Assembly: GCA_001552515.1 (NCBI GenBank)
Contig: BCRI01000023.1
Span: forward strand, 1 to 64,000
Length of the DNA: 64,000 nt
Source: Sphaerimonospora mesophila NBRC 14179 = JCM 3151
GTDB taxonomy: Bacteria; Actinomycetota; Actinomycetes; Streptosporangiales; Streptosporangiaceae
Direction of reading: 5' to 3'
This document shows positions 9,225 to 16,058 of the stretch, one piece after another. How positions within the stretch are numbered: position 1 is the stretch's first letter; the number at the start of each line of letters is the position of its first letter. The notes under the pieces were generated by a model, which ran no database searches, was not told where the DNA came from, and worked only from the letters and a program-made list of their open reading frames with translations. The translations under genes and the position numbers were made by a program.

Positions 9225-10340
9225 CTATTCAAGCGGAAATTCAGCTGTCACCACGAATCCCCCGTTCCGTCCTGCCCCGGCCCTAAGCGTCCCACCACAT
9301 GCCGCTGCCCGTTCCCGCATCCCGACCAACCCGTACCCACCGCCCTCACCCGGCCCCCGCCCGTCGTCGGCGATCTCCACCGTCAGGCTCTCCCGCCAGG
9401 TCAGAGTGAGGCGTACGGCACGCATACCGGCGTGCTTGCGCACATTGGTCAGCGCCTCCTGAACGATGCGGTAGACGGCGGCCTCAACGCTTTCTGTGAC
9501 CGGGCGCGGGGTACCGACGGTCGTGCTCGTCACCTCGAGACCGCTGCGCTCGATCAGCGCGGGGAGGTTGGCCAGACGCGGCTGAAACAGCGACTCGCGC
9601 AGGCGCTCGCCGGCATGGCCCCACTCCGGTCCGCCACCTTCGCCCGGGGTCCGCAGCGCGGCGAGCACCCCCCTGAGCTCGGCCAGCGCGCCCCTTCCCG
9701 TGTCGGCGATGGCATCGAAAACCGCCTCGGCCCTGTCCGGATCGCTGCGGAGCACCACCGGTCCGGCTTCGGCCTGAACCACCATCAGGCCAACGGAATG
9801 GGTGACGATGTCATGCATGTCGCGCGCAATCCGGGTGCGCTCCTCGGCCGCCGCCGCGATGTGCTCCTGCTCCCGCCGCCGCGCCCGCTCGGCCAGCTCG
9901 GCAGCTCGCGAGCGACTTGCCCTGACACTGGTGCCCAGGGCGTAGGCGGCCACGAAGGCAGTCCCCACCAGTCGGAAGGTCTCGTCGTTCTCTCCCGGCA
10001 GCACCAGCGAGAAACCCACAGCCGCCACGATCACCGGAATCGCCGCCAGCCTCTTCCGGGTGGGACTCAGGTCGGCAATCGTGTAGACGGCCAGCAGTGG
10101 CCCGAAGGGCAGGAACGGCTTCTCCCACGTCACCATCACCGTCATCGCCGTCCCGACCACCACCGCTACCACCATCGGCGCCCGCCTACGCCACCACACC
10201 GGCACCGACGCCAGCAGCCCCAGCCCGATGATCCACCACGGTTTGGGATCGGGCAGCAGAAGCGGCCCAACCGTAGCCAGGACCACGCCCACGGCAAGCA
10301 CCCCGTCAACCGCCCTACCGACCCGGCCCGCTGCAAACAT
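9225..10340 (-). CDS. Sensor histidine kinase, HisKA_3 type
   Basis: This kinase of about 371 residues has four or five membrane helices in the first ~140 residues, a coiled linker, then the H-box RIARDMHDIVTHSVGLMVVQ and an ATPase domain with VYRIVQEALTNVRKHAG, IADDGRGPGEGGGYG and LVGMRERAAACGG. The glycine run before the final G-box is slightly extended. The start is uncertain: the ATG at 10340 gives an N-terminus MFAAGRVGR, while a start at 10379 would add 13 polar residues. It is paired with the response regulator 5 bp downstream. Its 5' side borders the degenerate repeat region. Confidence 0.85.
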   Translation of the reverse strand: MFAAGRVGRAVDGVLAVGVVLATVGPLLLPDPKPWWIIGLGLLASVPVWWRRRAPMVVAVVVGTAMTVMVTWEKPFLPFGPLLAVYTIADLSPTRKRLAAIPVIVAAVGFSLVLPGENDETFRLVGTAFVAAYALGTSVRASRSRAAELAERARRREQEHIAAAAEERTRIARDMHDIVTHSVGLMVVQAEAGPVVLRSDPDRAEAVFDAIADTGRGALAELRGVLAALRTPGEGGGPEWGHAGERLRESLFQPRLANLPALIERSGLEVTSTTVGTPRPVTESVEAAVYRIVQEALTNVRKHAGMRAVRLTLTWRESLTVEIADDGRGPGEGGGYGLVGMRERAAACGGTLRAGAGRNGGFVVTAEFPLE

Positions 10341-10412
10341 CCGCCCATTATCAGGACCTACCGGCCCGCTTGCCCTCACTCTCCAGAGTGATGCTGGTGG
10401 TAGACCTTGGCT

Positions 10413-10658
10413 TTAGTCCCCGATGTCCCCGGCGGGATGCCCGTTCCGGGCTGAAAATCGGGAGTGGTCGCCCGCCGACGACGCTTTCTCCTTGGCCCGG
10501 TTGAGGTCGTGCTTTAGTCGGACGCCGGGAGCCGCGCCATGGGCCCTCCACGACAAGGGGGCACTGTAGATCTCGTCCCCGCGCAGGTCATCCGATAAGG
10601 GCAGCCCCAGGTGCTCTGCCCACAGAACCGAGACCTCGTCGAAGGCCGCCTCGTTCAC
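10413..10658 (-). pseudogene. Truncated paralogue of the gene next to msrA
   Basis: From a GTG at 10658 this frame encodes about 30 residues (core [20 protein letters not shown]) nearly identical to the start of the gene at 14946-15272, and then diverges into unrelated residues. It lies directly after a broken msrA 3' end, just as its paralogue lies directly after intact msrA. The nucleotide match is annotated as a repeat. I treat it as a decayed fragment rather than an expressed gene. Confidence 0.6.
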
Positions 10659-10729
10659 TCGCCAACGGGCGCGATGCCCACCGGACAGGCGACGCCGGTA
10701 CTGCTGAGGCCGCAATACCCATTTGGCAC
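10567..10729. repeat. 163-bp repeat, copy 1 (msrA 3' end plus downstream gene start)
   Basis: These 163 bases match 15181-15343 without gaps and with about 12 mismatches counted by eye. The last 29 bases (10701-10729) are identical to 15315-15343. The segment covers the last codons of msrA, its stop codon and the first ~30 codons of the following small gene. The second copy belongs to intact msrA. Confidence 0.85.
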
Positions 10730-10768
10730 CGAAAAAGGTATTACTGGTGATAGCGGTTCTCTTCGGGA
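10659..10768 (-). pseudogene. Broken msrA 3' end (copy B)
   Basis: Read on the minus strand the segment gives YHQ, a stop (CAA to TAA), YLF, a one-base deletion, then [12 protein letters not shown] and the same last residues as intact MsrA. The msrA-like sequence begins abruptly: upstream of YHQ the bases resemble not msrA but the tail of the unknown gene at 14179-14373. Copy C at 13.0 kb has the same in-frame TAA at the same codon and the same kind of upstream junction. That points to a shared origin of copies B and C. Confidence 0.7.
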
Positions 10769-11190
10769 AATAATTCGCTGCTAGCGTGACCTGGAGCGGA
10801 AGTCAGCCCAGAGGTCGACCGCCTGTTGCAACTCGAGGGCGGCGACGTCCTCGCGAGACATACCGACGGTGTAGAACTGGCCAGCGTCTGCAAGGACGTC
10901 GAGCACCGGGATGTGAAGACCCCCTCCGGGCGTCACTGGATCCCCACCACATTGCACCGCCGGTGATGATCGCGTTGACGGGGGCGCTGATCTGCTCGGC
11001 GGGGATCCACTGCCGCGAGCCGATCAGCGCGGCTTGCAACCGGGGTTCGAACCTGGCGAACTCCGACGCCGTGCGCTCAACAGTTCCTCGAGATTCCGCT
11101 GCCCCCGCGCTGCCTCGACGATGAGTGCAGCAGCCGCTCCCGGTCTTGTAATTTTCACACACATGATCACGAGTGGCTGCTCTCGTTGTG
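10763..11190 (-). pseudogene. Decayed homologue of the unknown gene at 14179-14373
   Basis: The stretch 10763-10874 matches 14179-14290 without gaps. The encoded peptide (YTVGMSREDVAALELQQAVD, then LWADFRS) matches the end of that gene, but a TGG-to-TAG change stops it early. Further upstream (to about 11190) different frames carry protein-like pieces such as EFARFEPRLQAALIGSRQW and ALIVEAARGQRNLEELL, as expected of one coding sequence broken by frameshifts. I do not recognise the family. Confidence 0.5.
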
Positions 11191-11394
11191 CCGCATTCCC
11201 GGCACAAGATCGATCAGAGTGGGGCCCATTATCCCAGCTCACCCTGCAAATGACGGCTGCCGTATTAGTCATGTGCTCCATCATGAGGACAACGGTCGCC
11301 AGATTTTTGTGGCCAATTAGTCAATACCGCCCTGTATCGATTCGGGCTAAATCAATGTTGATCGATCACCTGACCGTCCCGCATAAGGAGAAGC
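11191..11394. promoter_or_regulatory. Lower-GC leader in front of the secreted-protein gene
   Basis: This stretch is clearly richer in A and T than its surroundings (for example TTTTTGTGGCCAATTAGTCA and AAATCAATGTTGATCGATCA). It probably contains the promoter of the gene starting at 11395, whose ribosome binding site AAGGAGA lies 4 bp before the ATG. I cannot name exact promoter boxes. The base composition suggests acquired DNA. Confidence 0.4.
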
Positions 11395-11700
11395 ATGCAA
11401 AAAGTCACTTGGCCCCGCCGGCTCGGCCTCGTCTCAGCGGTGGTGGCGGTCGGCCTGACCACCTCGCCCGTGGCCGCGCACGCCGACGGCTATGACACTC
11501 CACGCAGCGCCACCGCTATGGGGGCAGGCGACACCGCAGCGGCCGGGTACGCGGCGGCCGAACAGCGGGCCCGGCAGGCCGTCCTCGCGGTCGGCCACGA
11601 CTGCACCCCTGGGACGTATAACACGTATCCGACCTTTATTTCTCCGGGTGGCGGCACATGGGTCTACCGCTCCACCCACGACGCGATGTGCGTCGACTGA
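11395..11700 (+). CDS. Small secreted protein of unknown function
   Basis: This 101-residue protein has a typical Sec signal peptide: a positive start (MQKVTWPRR), a hydrophobic core and a likely cut after AHA near residue 31. The exported part, about 70 residues, is alanine- and glycine-rich and has two cysteines (GHDCTP and the fourth residue from the end), which could form one disulfide. A strong AAGGAG precedes the ATG. I do not recognise a family. Its stop codon directly abuts the stop of a small gene read the other way (11701-11844). It sits in the decayed island but looks intact. Confidence 0.65.
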   Translation: MQKVTWPRRLGLVSAVVAVGLTTSPVAAHADGYDTPRSATAMGAGDTAAAGYAAAEQRARQAVLAVGHDCTPGTYNTYPTFISPGGGTWVYRSTHDAMCVD

Positions 11701-11844
11701 TCAAGGTTCAGCAGATCGGCCCCTGCCAGGGTTGCCCGCCATGGTGGAGCCCAGCGCCAGCAGGCCCAGAACGCTAAATCCACCCAGATTGAGCCCCTGG
11801 CTCAGCGCCGTGGTCATTTGCACCCTGCGAGTCATCCCGCCCAT
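11701..11844 (-). CDS. 47-residue hydrophobic peptide with a strong ribosome binding site
   Basis: From the ATG at 11844 this frame encodes 47 residues beginning MGGMTRRVQMTT. The hydrophobic stretch NLGGFSVLGLLALGSTMAG is long enough for one membrane helix, and the tail is short and charged (RGRSAEP). The sequence GGAGGTGAC lies immediately before the ATG, a near-perfect anti-16S match that supports expression. The gene ends tail-to-tail with the secreted-protein gene without a spare base. Its role is unknown; small membrane toxins and membrane-bound regulators share this size and shape. A longer frame upstream to 11919 lacks such a site. Confidence 0.5.
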   Translation of the reverse strand: MGGMTRRVQMTTALSQGLNLGGFSVLGLLALGSTMAGNPGRGRSAEP

Positions 11845-11881
11845 GTCACCTCCTCTCGCTGCAGCCTGGCGTACAAGACCC

Positions 11882-12046
11882 GACGAAGGAGCTTGCAGAT
11901 CGCTTGGGGTCCCCCTCATGTCCGTCTACGGGTGGACCAGTCGCGGCGGTGGCCGCCGCTTCATGAAGTTCGGCAAGCACGTCCGGTACAAGGTCGCCGA
12001 CGTGGAAGCGTGGGAGCACGAGCACTACGTGGAGCAGGCGAACTGA
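11882..12046 (+). pseudogene. Frameshifted excisionase (Xis) of the HTH_17 type
   Basis: The second half reads LGVPLMSVYGWTSRGGG, then RFMKFGKHVRYKVADVEAWE and an acidic end, a pattern known from excisionases of pSAM2-like actinomycete integrative elements. The first half, TKELADRLG, is in the neighbouring frame, so one base has been lost in the G/C run near 11905-11915. In such elements xis is normally followed at once by the integrase gene; here no integrase follows. The gene is therefore broken and orphaned, a relic of a mobile element. Confidence 0.7.
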
Positions 12047-12082
12047 CGACAGCGCAGGCGCTATCGTCATCCCCACCAGGAC

Positions 12083-12120
12083 AGAAGTGCCCGGCACCGA
12101 TCACGGTGCCGGGCACTTCT
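12083..12120. terminator. Perfect 17-bp inverted repeat with 4-base loop
   Basis: The arms 12083-12099 and 12104-12120 are exactly complementary around the loop ATCA. Such a hairpin after the xis relic could end transcription, but no run of T follows on either strand. A protein-binding or recombination site is an alternative. Confidence 0.6.
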
Positions 12121-12140
12121 GTTCCGGTTCTGTTCCGGTT
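12119..12140. repeat. Two adjacent exact 11-bp direct repeats
   Basis: CTGTTCCGGTT occurs at 12119-12129 and again at 12130-12140. Short direct repeats next to xis/int genes often are arm-type binding sites of an integrase or excisionase. This is inference from position only. Confidence 0.45.
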
Positions 12141-12325
12141 GACGTTGCTCAGCAAGTACGAACAACGACCACCAACCACGAGGTTTTTTCGGTTCAGCGC
12201 CCGTTTCTGGCAAGATCGCCACTTAGACACCCGAGGTCCAAGGGTTTCTGACACGCGTACGCCACCAGGCACGCGTGCCCTTGTAGCGTGGGATCCAGAT
12301 TGGGCCCACGCTGGAAGTTCTCCGC

Positions 12326-12855
12326 ATGCGCTGGCAGATCAACTCCGAAGAGTCCCTCTACACCGACCCGTGGCTCGACATCCGGGTCGCGGATGTCGAG
12401 TGCCCGACGGCAGGCATCTGGACCACCGGCTGATCCGCACCGCGCCCGGCCCGGAGCCGTGGTCACCGACGAACGGCGCCGGGTGTTACTCATCTGGCGG
12501 CACCGCCTCATCACCGATTCCTGGGGATGGGAGATTCCCATTGGGAGAATCGAAGACGGAGAGGAGCCTGCGGGCGCCGCAGCGCGCTAAGTCGAGGAGG
12601 AGACCGGCCGGCGGCCCGGGCCGATGTGCCCATTGGTGAAAGTCCAGCCGACCAACGGCATGTTCACCACATCTTCCACGCCGACAGCGCCACCTACATC
12701 GGCCCGCCCACAGAGGAGGGTTGGGAGGCCGAACGCGTCGAATAGGCGCCGCTGAGCGGCATCCCCCGGCTTGTCGGCAAGGGTGAACTCGTGAGCGGCA
12801 CCAGCATGGCCGCGCTGCTCTACACCCTCACCGAGATAGAGGCCGGCCGAGGTCC
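12326..12855 (+). pseudogene. Nudix hydrolase pseudogene
   Basis: Piecing frames together gives a start MRWQINSEESLYTDPWLDIR, then RRVLLIWRHRLITDSWGWEI and the Nudix box GRIEDGEEPAGAAAR followed by VEEETG. Later pieces are HHIFHADSATYIGPPTEEGW and LVSGTSMAALLYTLTE. At least two frameshifts (near 12400 and after the Nudix box) and two nonsense codons (TAA at 12588-12590 inside the Nudix box and TAG near 12743) destroy it. Nudix proteins are known as the Pif transfer-immunity factor of pSAM2. Together with the xis relic this supports an integrative-element origin. Confidence 0.75.
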
Positions 12856-12956
12856 GGACAGAGCCGACAAGGCAGGCGATCAACGGATCAGGGCCGGGCA
12901 GCAGGACGGCTCACGCCCAGGAGCCGAGCACGAGCCGTACAGCGAGATCTGTGAAG

Positions 12957-13088
<132 letters not shown>

Positions 13089-13187
13089 CGTTTCAGGCAA
13101 TAAATCGCACTGGGACCTCGCGGCACTTGCTCCTGCCCTCGGCGGCGGGACTGGCTGTGTCACAGACGCTCGGCGGGCGCAGTGGCC

Positions 13188-13544
13188 TCAGACATCGGTG
13201 TCCTTTGGGTGACGGGGCGAGGCATAGACAAGCCACACCGTACGAGCGGTGTCATCGATCACGTAGCGCACGCGCCCGCCGTTGGTGACCTCGAACTCCC
13301 ATTGCTCCAGGTCCTGTCCGTTGTGACGATGAGTCGCAAGGTCGCCACGCAGGCGATGCCGGCGCTCGTGATCGGTGCGTGAGCGTGGATCTCCTCGCAG
13401 CGTCTCCAAGCATCGGCGTGTATTGGCCAGGGCATGACGGCATGGTTCCTCCCAGCCCTTCACCGCATCGCTCGTACCGAACCGCACGTCCCATTCATCG
13501 CCGGGAGGCGGAACCGTGACACGGTCTCCCCGCTTCGGACTCAT
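13188..13544 (-). CDS. RelE/ParE-like toxin of a type II toxin-antitoxin pair
   Basis: This 118-residue protein has the basic, compact character of a RelE/ParE-fold toxin. The typical C-terminal strand-rich part is present: QWEFEVTNGGRVRYVIDD followed by TVWLVYASPRHPKDTD. The first ~20 residues are an extra polar leader. Family members either cut mRNA on the ribosome or poison gyrase; I cannot tell which. The start overlaps the stop of the upstream antitoxin gene (ATGA), the usual order of antitoxin then toxin. Confidence 0.7.
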   Translation of the reverse strand: MSPKRGDRVTVPPPGDEWDVRFGTSDAVKGWEEPCRHALANTRRCLETLRGDPRSRTDHERRHRLRGDLATHRHNGQDLEQWEFEVTNGGRVRYVIDDTARTVWLVYASPRHPKDTDV

Positions 13545-14011
13545 ACCGAAACCTCAACCGGTCCGAAGTCTCCGCTCGTCGCCTCACGCGCCTGGGCGTA
13601 GTGCGCGGGGTCGGCCTTGATTCGGGCAGTGGCCCGCCAGCCGGCGATGACTTCCTGAGTAGTGGCGTCGACATCCAACTCGGCCGCGTCAGAGAGCGCC
13701 TCGACCAATTCAAGAGTGAAGGACCGCACCTCATCAGAGGTGAGGTGACGAACCCAGGGAAAGACCTCAGGCATGGCAATCACCAGCGCGCGGGCGGTCG
13801 GATCATGCCTCATGAGAGCGAGAAACAGACGGGAAGCAGTGGCCAGCGTCTGATCGCGTCGTTCCTCACGGTCAGCCGCAGTCAGGTAGAAGTCCTGGGC
13901 ATCCCGGTGAGTCACACGTACGCGACCAAGTCGCGCGGCGCGCTCGGCGACGGCCCGGGGATTCCTCGACAGGTCCGAGAAGGTGACGGCGTCGGCATTG
14001 CTGATGCTCAC
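13541..14011 (-). CDS. Phd/YefM-like antitoxin
   Basis: The 156-residue protein starts with a Phd-like DNA-binding and dimerisation fold (TFSDLSRNPRAVAERAARLG, then RVRVTHRDAQDFYLT). A longer helical C-terminal part with many acidic residues follows and probably wraps the toxin. It is translationally coupled to the toxin gene. Such antitoxins repress their own promoter, which should lie just upstream near 14012-14060. The pair stabilises mobile DNA in many actinomycetes, which fits its place in this island. Confidence 0.7.
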   Translation of the reverse strand: MSISNADAVTFSDLSRNPRAVAERAARLGRVRVTHRDAQDFYLTAADREERRDQTLATASRLFLALMRHDPTARALVIAMPEVFPWVRHLTSDEVRSFTLELVEALSDAAELDVDATTQEVIAGWRATARIKADPAHYAQAREATSGDFGPVEVSV

Positions 14012-14178
14012 ACCACCAGTCTAATTCAGAACACATTCTGATAGCGGTCGAACGTCGCCCGCCTCGTACGTCGCGTCGCGAGACGGCCGCGCCACCCAGG
14101 CCCACACCTCGAGACCAGCGAACGCACCGAGGCACCCCGGCCGACACCGGAGCAGCCCAGGCGGCCAAGGGCGTCACT

Positions 14179-14290
14179 TCAGGCAATAATTCGCGGCCAG
14201 CGTGGGTTGGACCGGAAGTCAGCCCAAAGATCGACCGCCTGCCGCAAGTCGAGGGCGGCGACGTCCTCGCGAAACATACCGACGGTGTAG
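14179..14290. repeat. 112-bp repeat shared with 10763-10874
   Basis: This segment aligns without gaps to 10763-10874 and covers the last ~37 codons of the unknown gene. The end of the repeat (AATAATTCG near 14185) also occurs in altered form at 13100-13106, just in front of msrA copy C. Confidence 0.7.
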
Positions 14291-14373
14291 ATCAAGCGGT
14301 CCGCGAGCCAATCCGGCACCGGGTCCCTGGGAGGGGGTCGATCGACCCGCAAGTGATCGGTCAGGACGCCCAA
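14179..14373 (-). CDS. Unknown small protein, probably truncated at its start
   Basis: The readable part is 64 residues and ends DVAALDLRQAVDLWADFRSN followed by PRWPRIIA. The only start in frame is a weak TTG at 14373, and the frame continues upstream into the 3' end of the next gene without an ATG or GTG, so the true start may be lost. A decayed copy exists at 10763-10874, and its last bases recur in front of msrA copies B and C. I do not recognise the family. The helical, acidic character gives no clear function. Confidence 0.4.
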   Translation of the reverse strand: MGVLTDHLRVDRPPPRDPVPDWLADRLIYTVGMFREDVAALDLRQAVDLWADFRSNPRWPRIIA

Positions 14374-14435
14374 GCGTTCGATGATCTGGCCGAGCTGGAC
14401 GGATTCGGGACTGGCGACGCCCCGTCGGCGTGGGG

Positions 14436-14858
14436 CTACGTTCCTCGCGCCCGTTGATGCGCATCCAGAGGAGTGACGTTCTCTGGCAGTTCGTCATCGT
14501 CTGCTCGCTCGGCCATCCTCTCAAAGATCGCGCGGGCATCTCTGCCGATGTGGTCACTCTCCGACGACTCCAAGGAGAGGATCTTCTGCGCCAGGAAGGC
14601 GGCACCTTGGAGGTTCTTCTTCACCACATCCGGTCGCCGCTCGTAGATCTTGCTGATCCAGATGTTGTTCCAGTTGCCCTTCTTGTGGCCCTGCTCTACG
14701 TAGGCGAGGAGCAGCCGCCCCACCTCTTCCTCCGCGGTCACTTCTCGTGCGGGGACCTGGCGGTCACGGAGAGTCTCCTCGACCCTCCTCACCGCCCCTT
14801 CTATCCGCGCGATCGCCTGCTGCACCTCGGTGACCTGACGCTTGATTTCCTCGGCCAC
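14436..14858 (-). CDS. Hypothetical protein with N-terminal coiled coil
   Basis: This 140-residue protein begins with a GTG. Residues ~1-35 (EEIKRQVTEVQQAIARIEGA) form a clear coiled-coil-like helix, followed by a mixed helical part with KKGNWNNIWISKIYERRPDV and an acidic tail. It has no membrane helix, no cysteine cluster and no motif that I know. No strong ribosome binding site is visible. It lies between the small gene downstream of msrA and the truncated unknown gene, all on the same strand. Confidence 0.5.
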   Translation of the reverse strand: MAEEIKRQVTEVQQAIARIEGAVRRVEETLRDRQVPAREVTAEEEVGRLLLAYVEQGHKKGNWNNIWISKIYERRPDVVKKNLQGAAFLAQKILSLESSESDHIGRDARAIFERMAERADDDELPENVTPLDAHQRARGT

Positions 14859-14945
14859 CGTCCGCGTTTCATGAGAGGCATCTCGGGCCGCCTCTGCGGC
14901 ATGCCCTGCCCAACTGGAAAGCGAGCGGTGGCCAAGAATGCCATA

Positions 14946-15272
14946 TCAGCGTCGCCCAGGCAGCCGAGGAGGCGTGAGGACCAGGTCGGCGATTCGGATC
15001 AGGCGCGCAACAAAGGTACGCCTCTCCTCTCCGCGCAGGCGTGGCAGAAGCGCCCGCAGATCACGGGCGCACGCCCTCACGATACGGAGTTGATCCGCTT
15101 CCAGCACTCCCCGCTGACTTCCTACATAGCTGGTCAGAGGGCCTGCCAAACAGTACTCGAGGTATGCGACCGGCTGACCGTAGATCTCGACCCCGCGCAG
15201 GTCATCAGGGAAGGGCAGCCCCAGGTGCTCTGCCCACAATACCGAGACCTCGTCGAAGACCGCCTTGTTCAT
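14946..15272 (-). CDS. Unknown small protein coupled to msrA
   Basis: The frame encodes 108 residues. Its ATG at 15272 overlaps the msrA stop codon (ATGA), so it should be translated together with MsrA. It starts [20 protein letters not shown] and has a basic, arginine-rich second half ([20 protein letters not shown]). No known domain is evident. A truncated paralogue sits behind msrA copy B at 10.4-10.7 kb, so the link with msrA sequence is repeated. Whether it acts with MsrA or is cargo left behind by recombination is open. Confidence 0.5.
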   Translation of the reverse strand: MNKAVFDEVSVLWAEHLGLPFPDDLRGVEIYGQPVAYLEYCLAGPLTSYVGSQRGVLEADQLRIVRACARDLRALLPRLRGEERRTFVARLIRIADLVLTPPRLPGRR

Positions 15273-15343
15273 TCGCCAACGGGCGCGATGCCCACCGGGC
15301 AGGTGACGCCGGTGCTGCTGAGGCCGCAATACCCATTTGGCAC
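15181..15343. repeat. 163-bp repeat, copy 2 (end of msrA plus next gene start)
   Basis: Partner of 10567-10729; about 12 mismatches and no gaps by eye. It comprises the last 25 msrA codons and the first ~30 codons of the next gene, in the orientation of msrA. Confidence 0.85.
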
Positions 15344-15931
15344 TTTAAAAAGGTATTGCTGGTGGTAATCCTCGGCGAAGTAGAACTCACGGGCGGGGGC
15401 GATCTCGGTGGTGATCTGTCCGTACCCGGCCTTGGTCAGCACCTCCTGATATGCCTCCTTCGAGGCGAGTGCGGACTTCTCCTGTCGCGGCCCGTGCGTG
15501 TAGACGGCCGACCGATACTGTGTCCCGACGTCGTTGCCCTGCCGCATGCCCTGCGTGGGGTCGTGGGCCTCCCAGAACACCTTGAGGAGTTCCTCGTACG
15601 ACACCGTCGCCGGGTCGAAGACCACCCGGACGACCTCGGCGTGTCCGGTCATCCCGGTGCACACCTCTTCGTACGTCGGGTTGGGGGTGTATCCGCCCGC
15701 GTACCCGACGGCCGTCGAGACGACGCCCGCCGTCTGCCAGAACTTCCGTTCTGCGCCCCAGAAGCACCCCAGACCGAACTCCGCGATCTCTGTCCCGTCC
15801 GGGTACGGCGGAGCGAGCGGCGCGTCCAGGATCTGGTGCCGGACCGCCACCGGCATGACCTCGCTACGGCCCGGCAGCGCGTCCGCGGGGTCCACCATCG
15901 TCGTCTTGTCCCTGCCGAAGAGCCAGCCCAT
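15269..15931 (-). CDS. msrA: Peptide-methionine (S)-S-oxide reductase MsrA
   Basis: MsrA reduces methionine-S-sulfoxide in proteins and free methionine, repairing oxidative damage. The active site [11 protein letters not shown] is present, with its essential cysteine in FGLGCFWG. Further family motifs are [30 protein letters not shown] and GTQYRSAVY, and the resolving-cysteine region [19 protein letters not shown]. Length (220 residues) is normal. I chose the ATG at 15931 because GGAGG lies 8 bp upstream; an ATG at 15937 is too close to it. The gene is divergent from rarD. Three broken copies of its 3' end lie downstream. Confidence 0.95.
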   Translation of the reverse strand: MGWLFGRDKTTMVDPADALPGRSEVMPVAVRHQILDAPLAPPYPDGTEIAEFGLGCFWGAERKFWQTAGVVSTAVGYAGGYTPNPTYEEVCTGMTGHAEVVRVVFDPATVSYEELLKVFWEAHDPTQGMRQGNDVGTQYRSAVYTHGPRQEKSALASKEAYQEVLTKAGYGQITTEIAPAREFYFAEDYHQQYLFKVPNGYCGLSSTGVTCPVGIAPVGE

Positions 15932-16058
15932 CGTCATAACCTCCCACCGCTCCCAACCACACCCGGCACGACCTTGTTCCTTCCCTTAGCAACCCTAAAC
16001 CCGGACCCAAGTAATACTTATTTGTCGCTAATCCCGGTAAGGAGCGAAGATAGGATTC

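Noticed and set aside
11034-11056. GGGGTTCGAACCTGG resembles the T-arm of a tRNA
   Set aside because: No acceptor stem, D-arm or anticodon arm can be folded around it on either strand, and the bases fit a decayed coding sequence read on the minus strand.
12083-12120. Hairpin considered as a certain Rho-independent terminator
   Set aside because: The stem is perfect but no T run follows on either strand, so it is listed with reduced confidence and other roles are left open.
14219-14605. 128-codon minus-strand frame across two unknown genes
   Set aside because: It overlaps both neighbouring frames that have repeat copies or better composition, and shows the arginine- and serine-rich pattern of a shadow frame.
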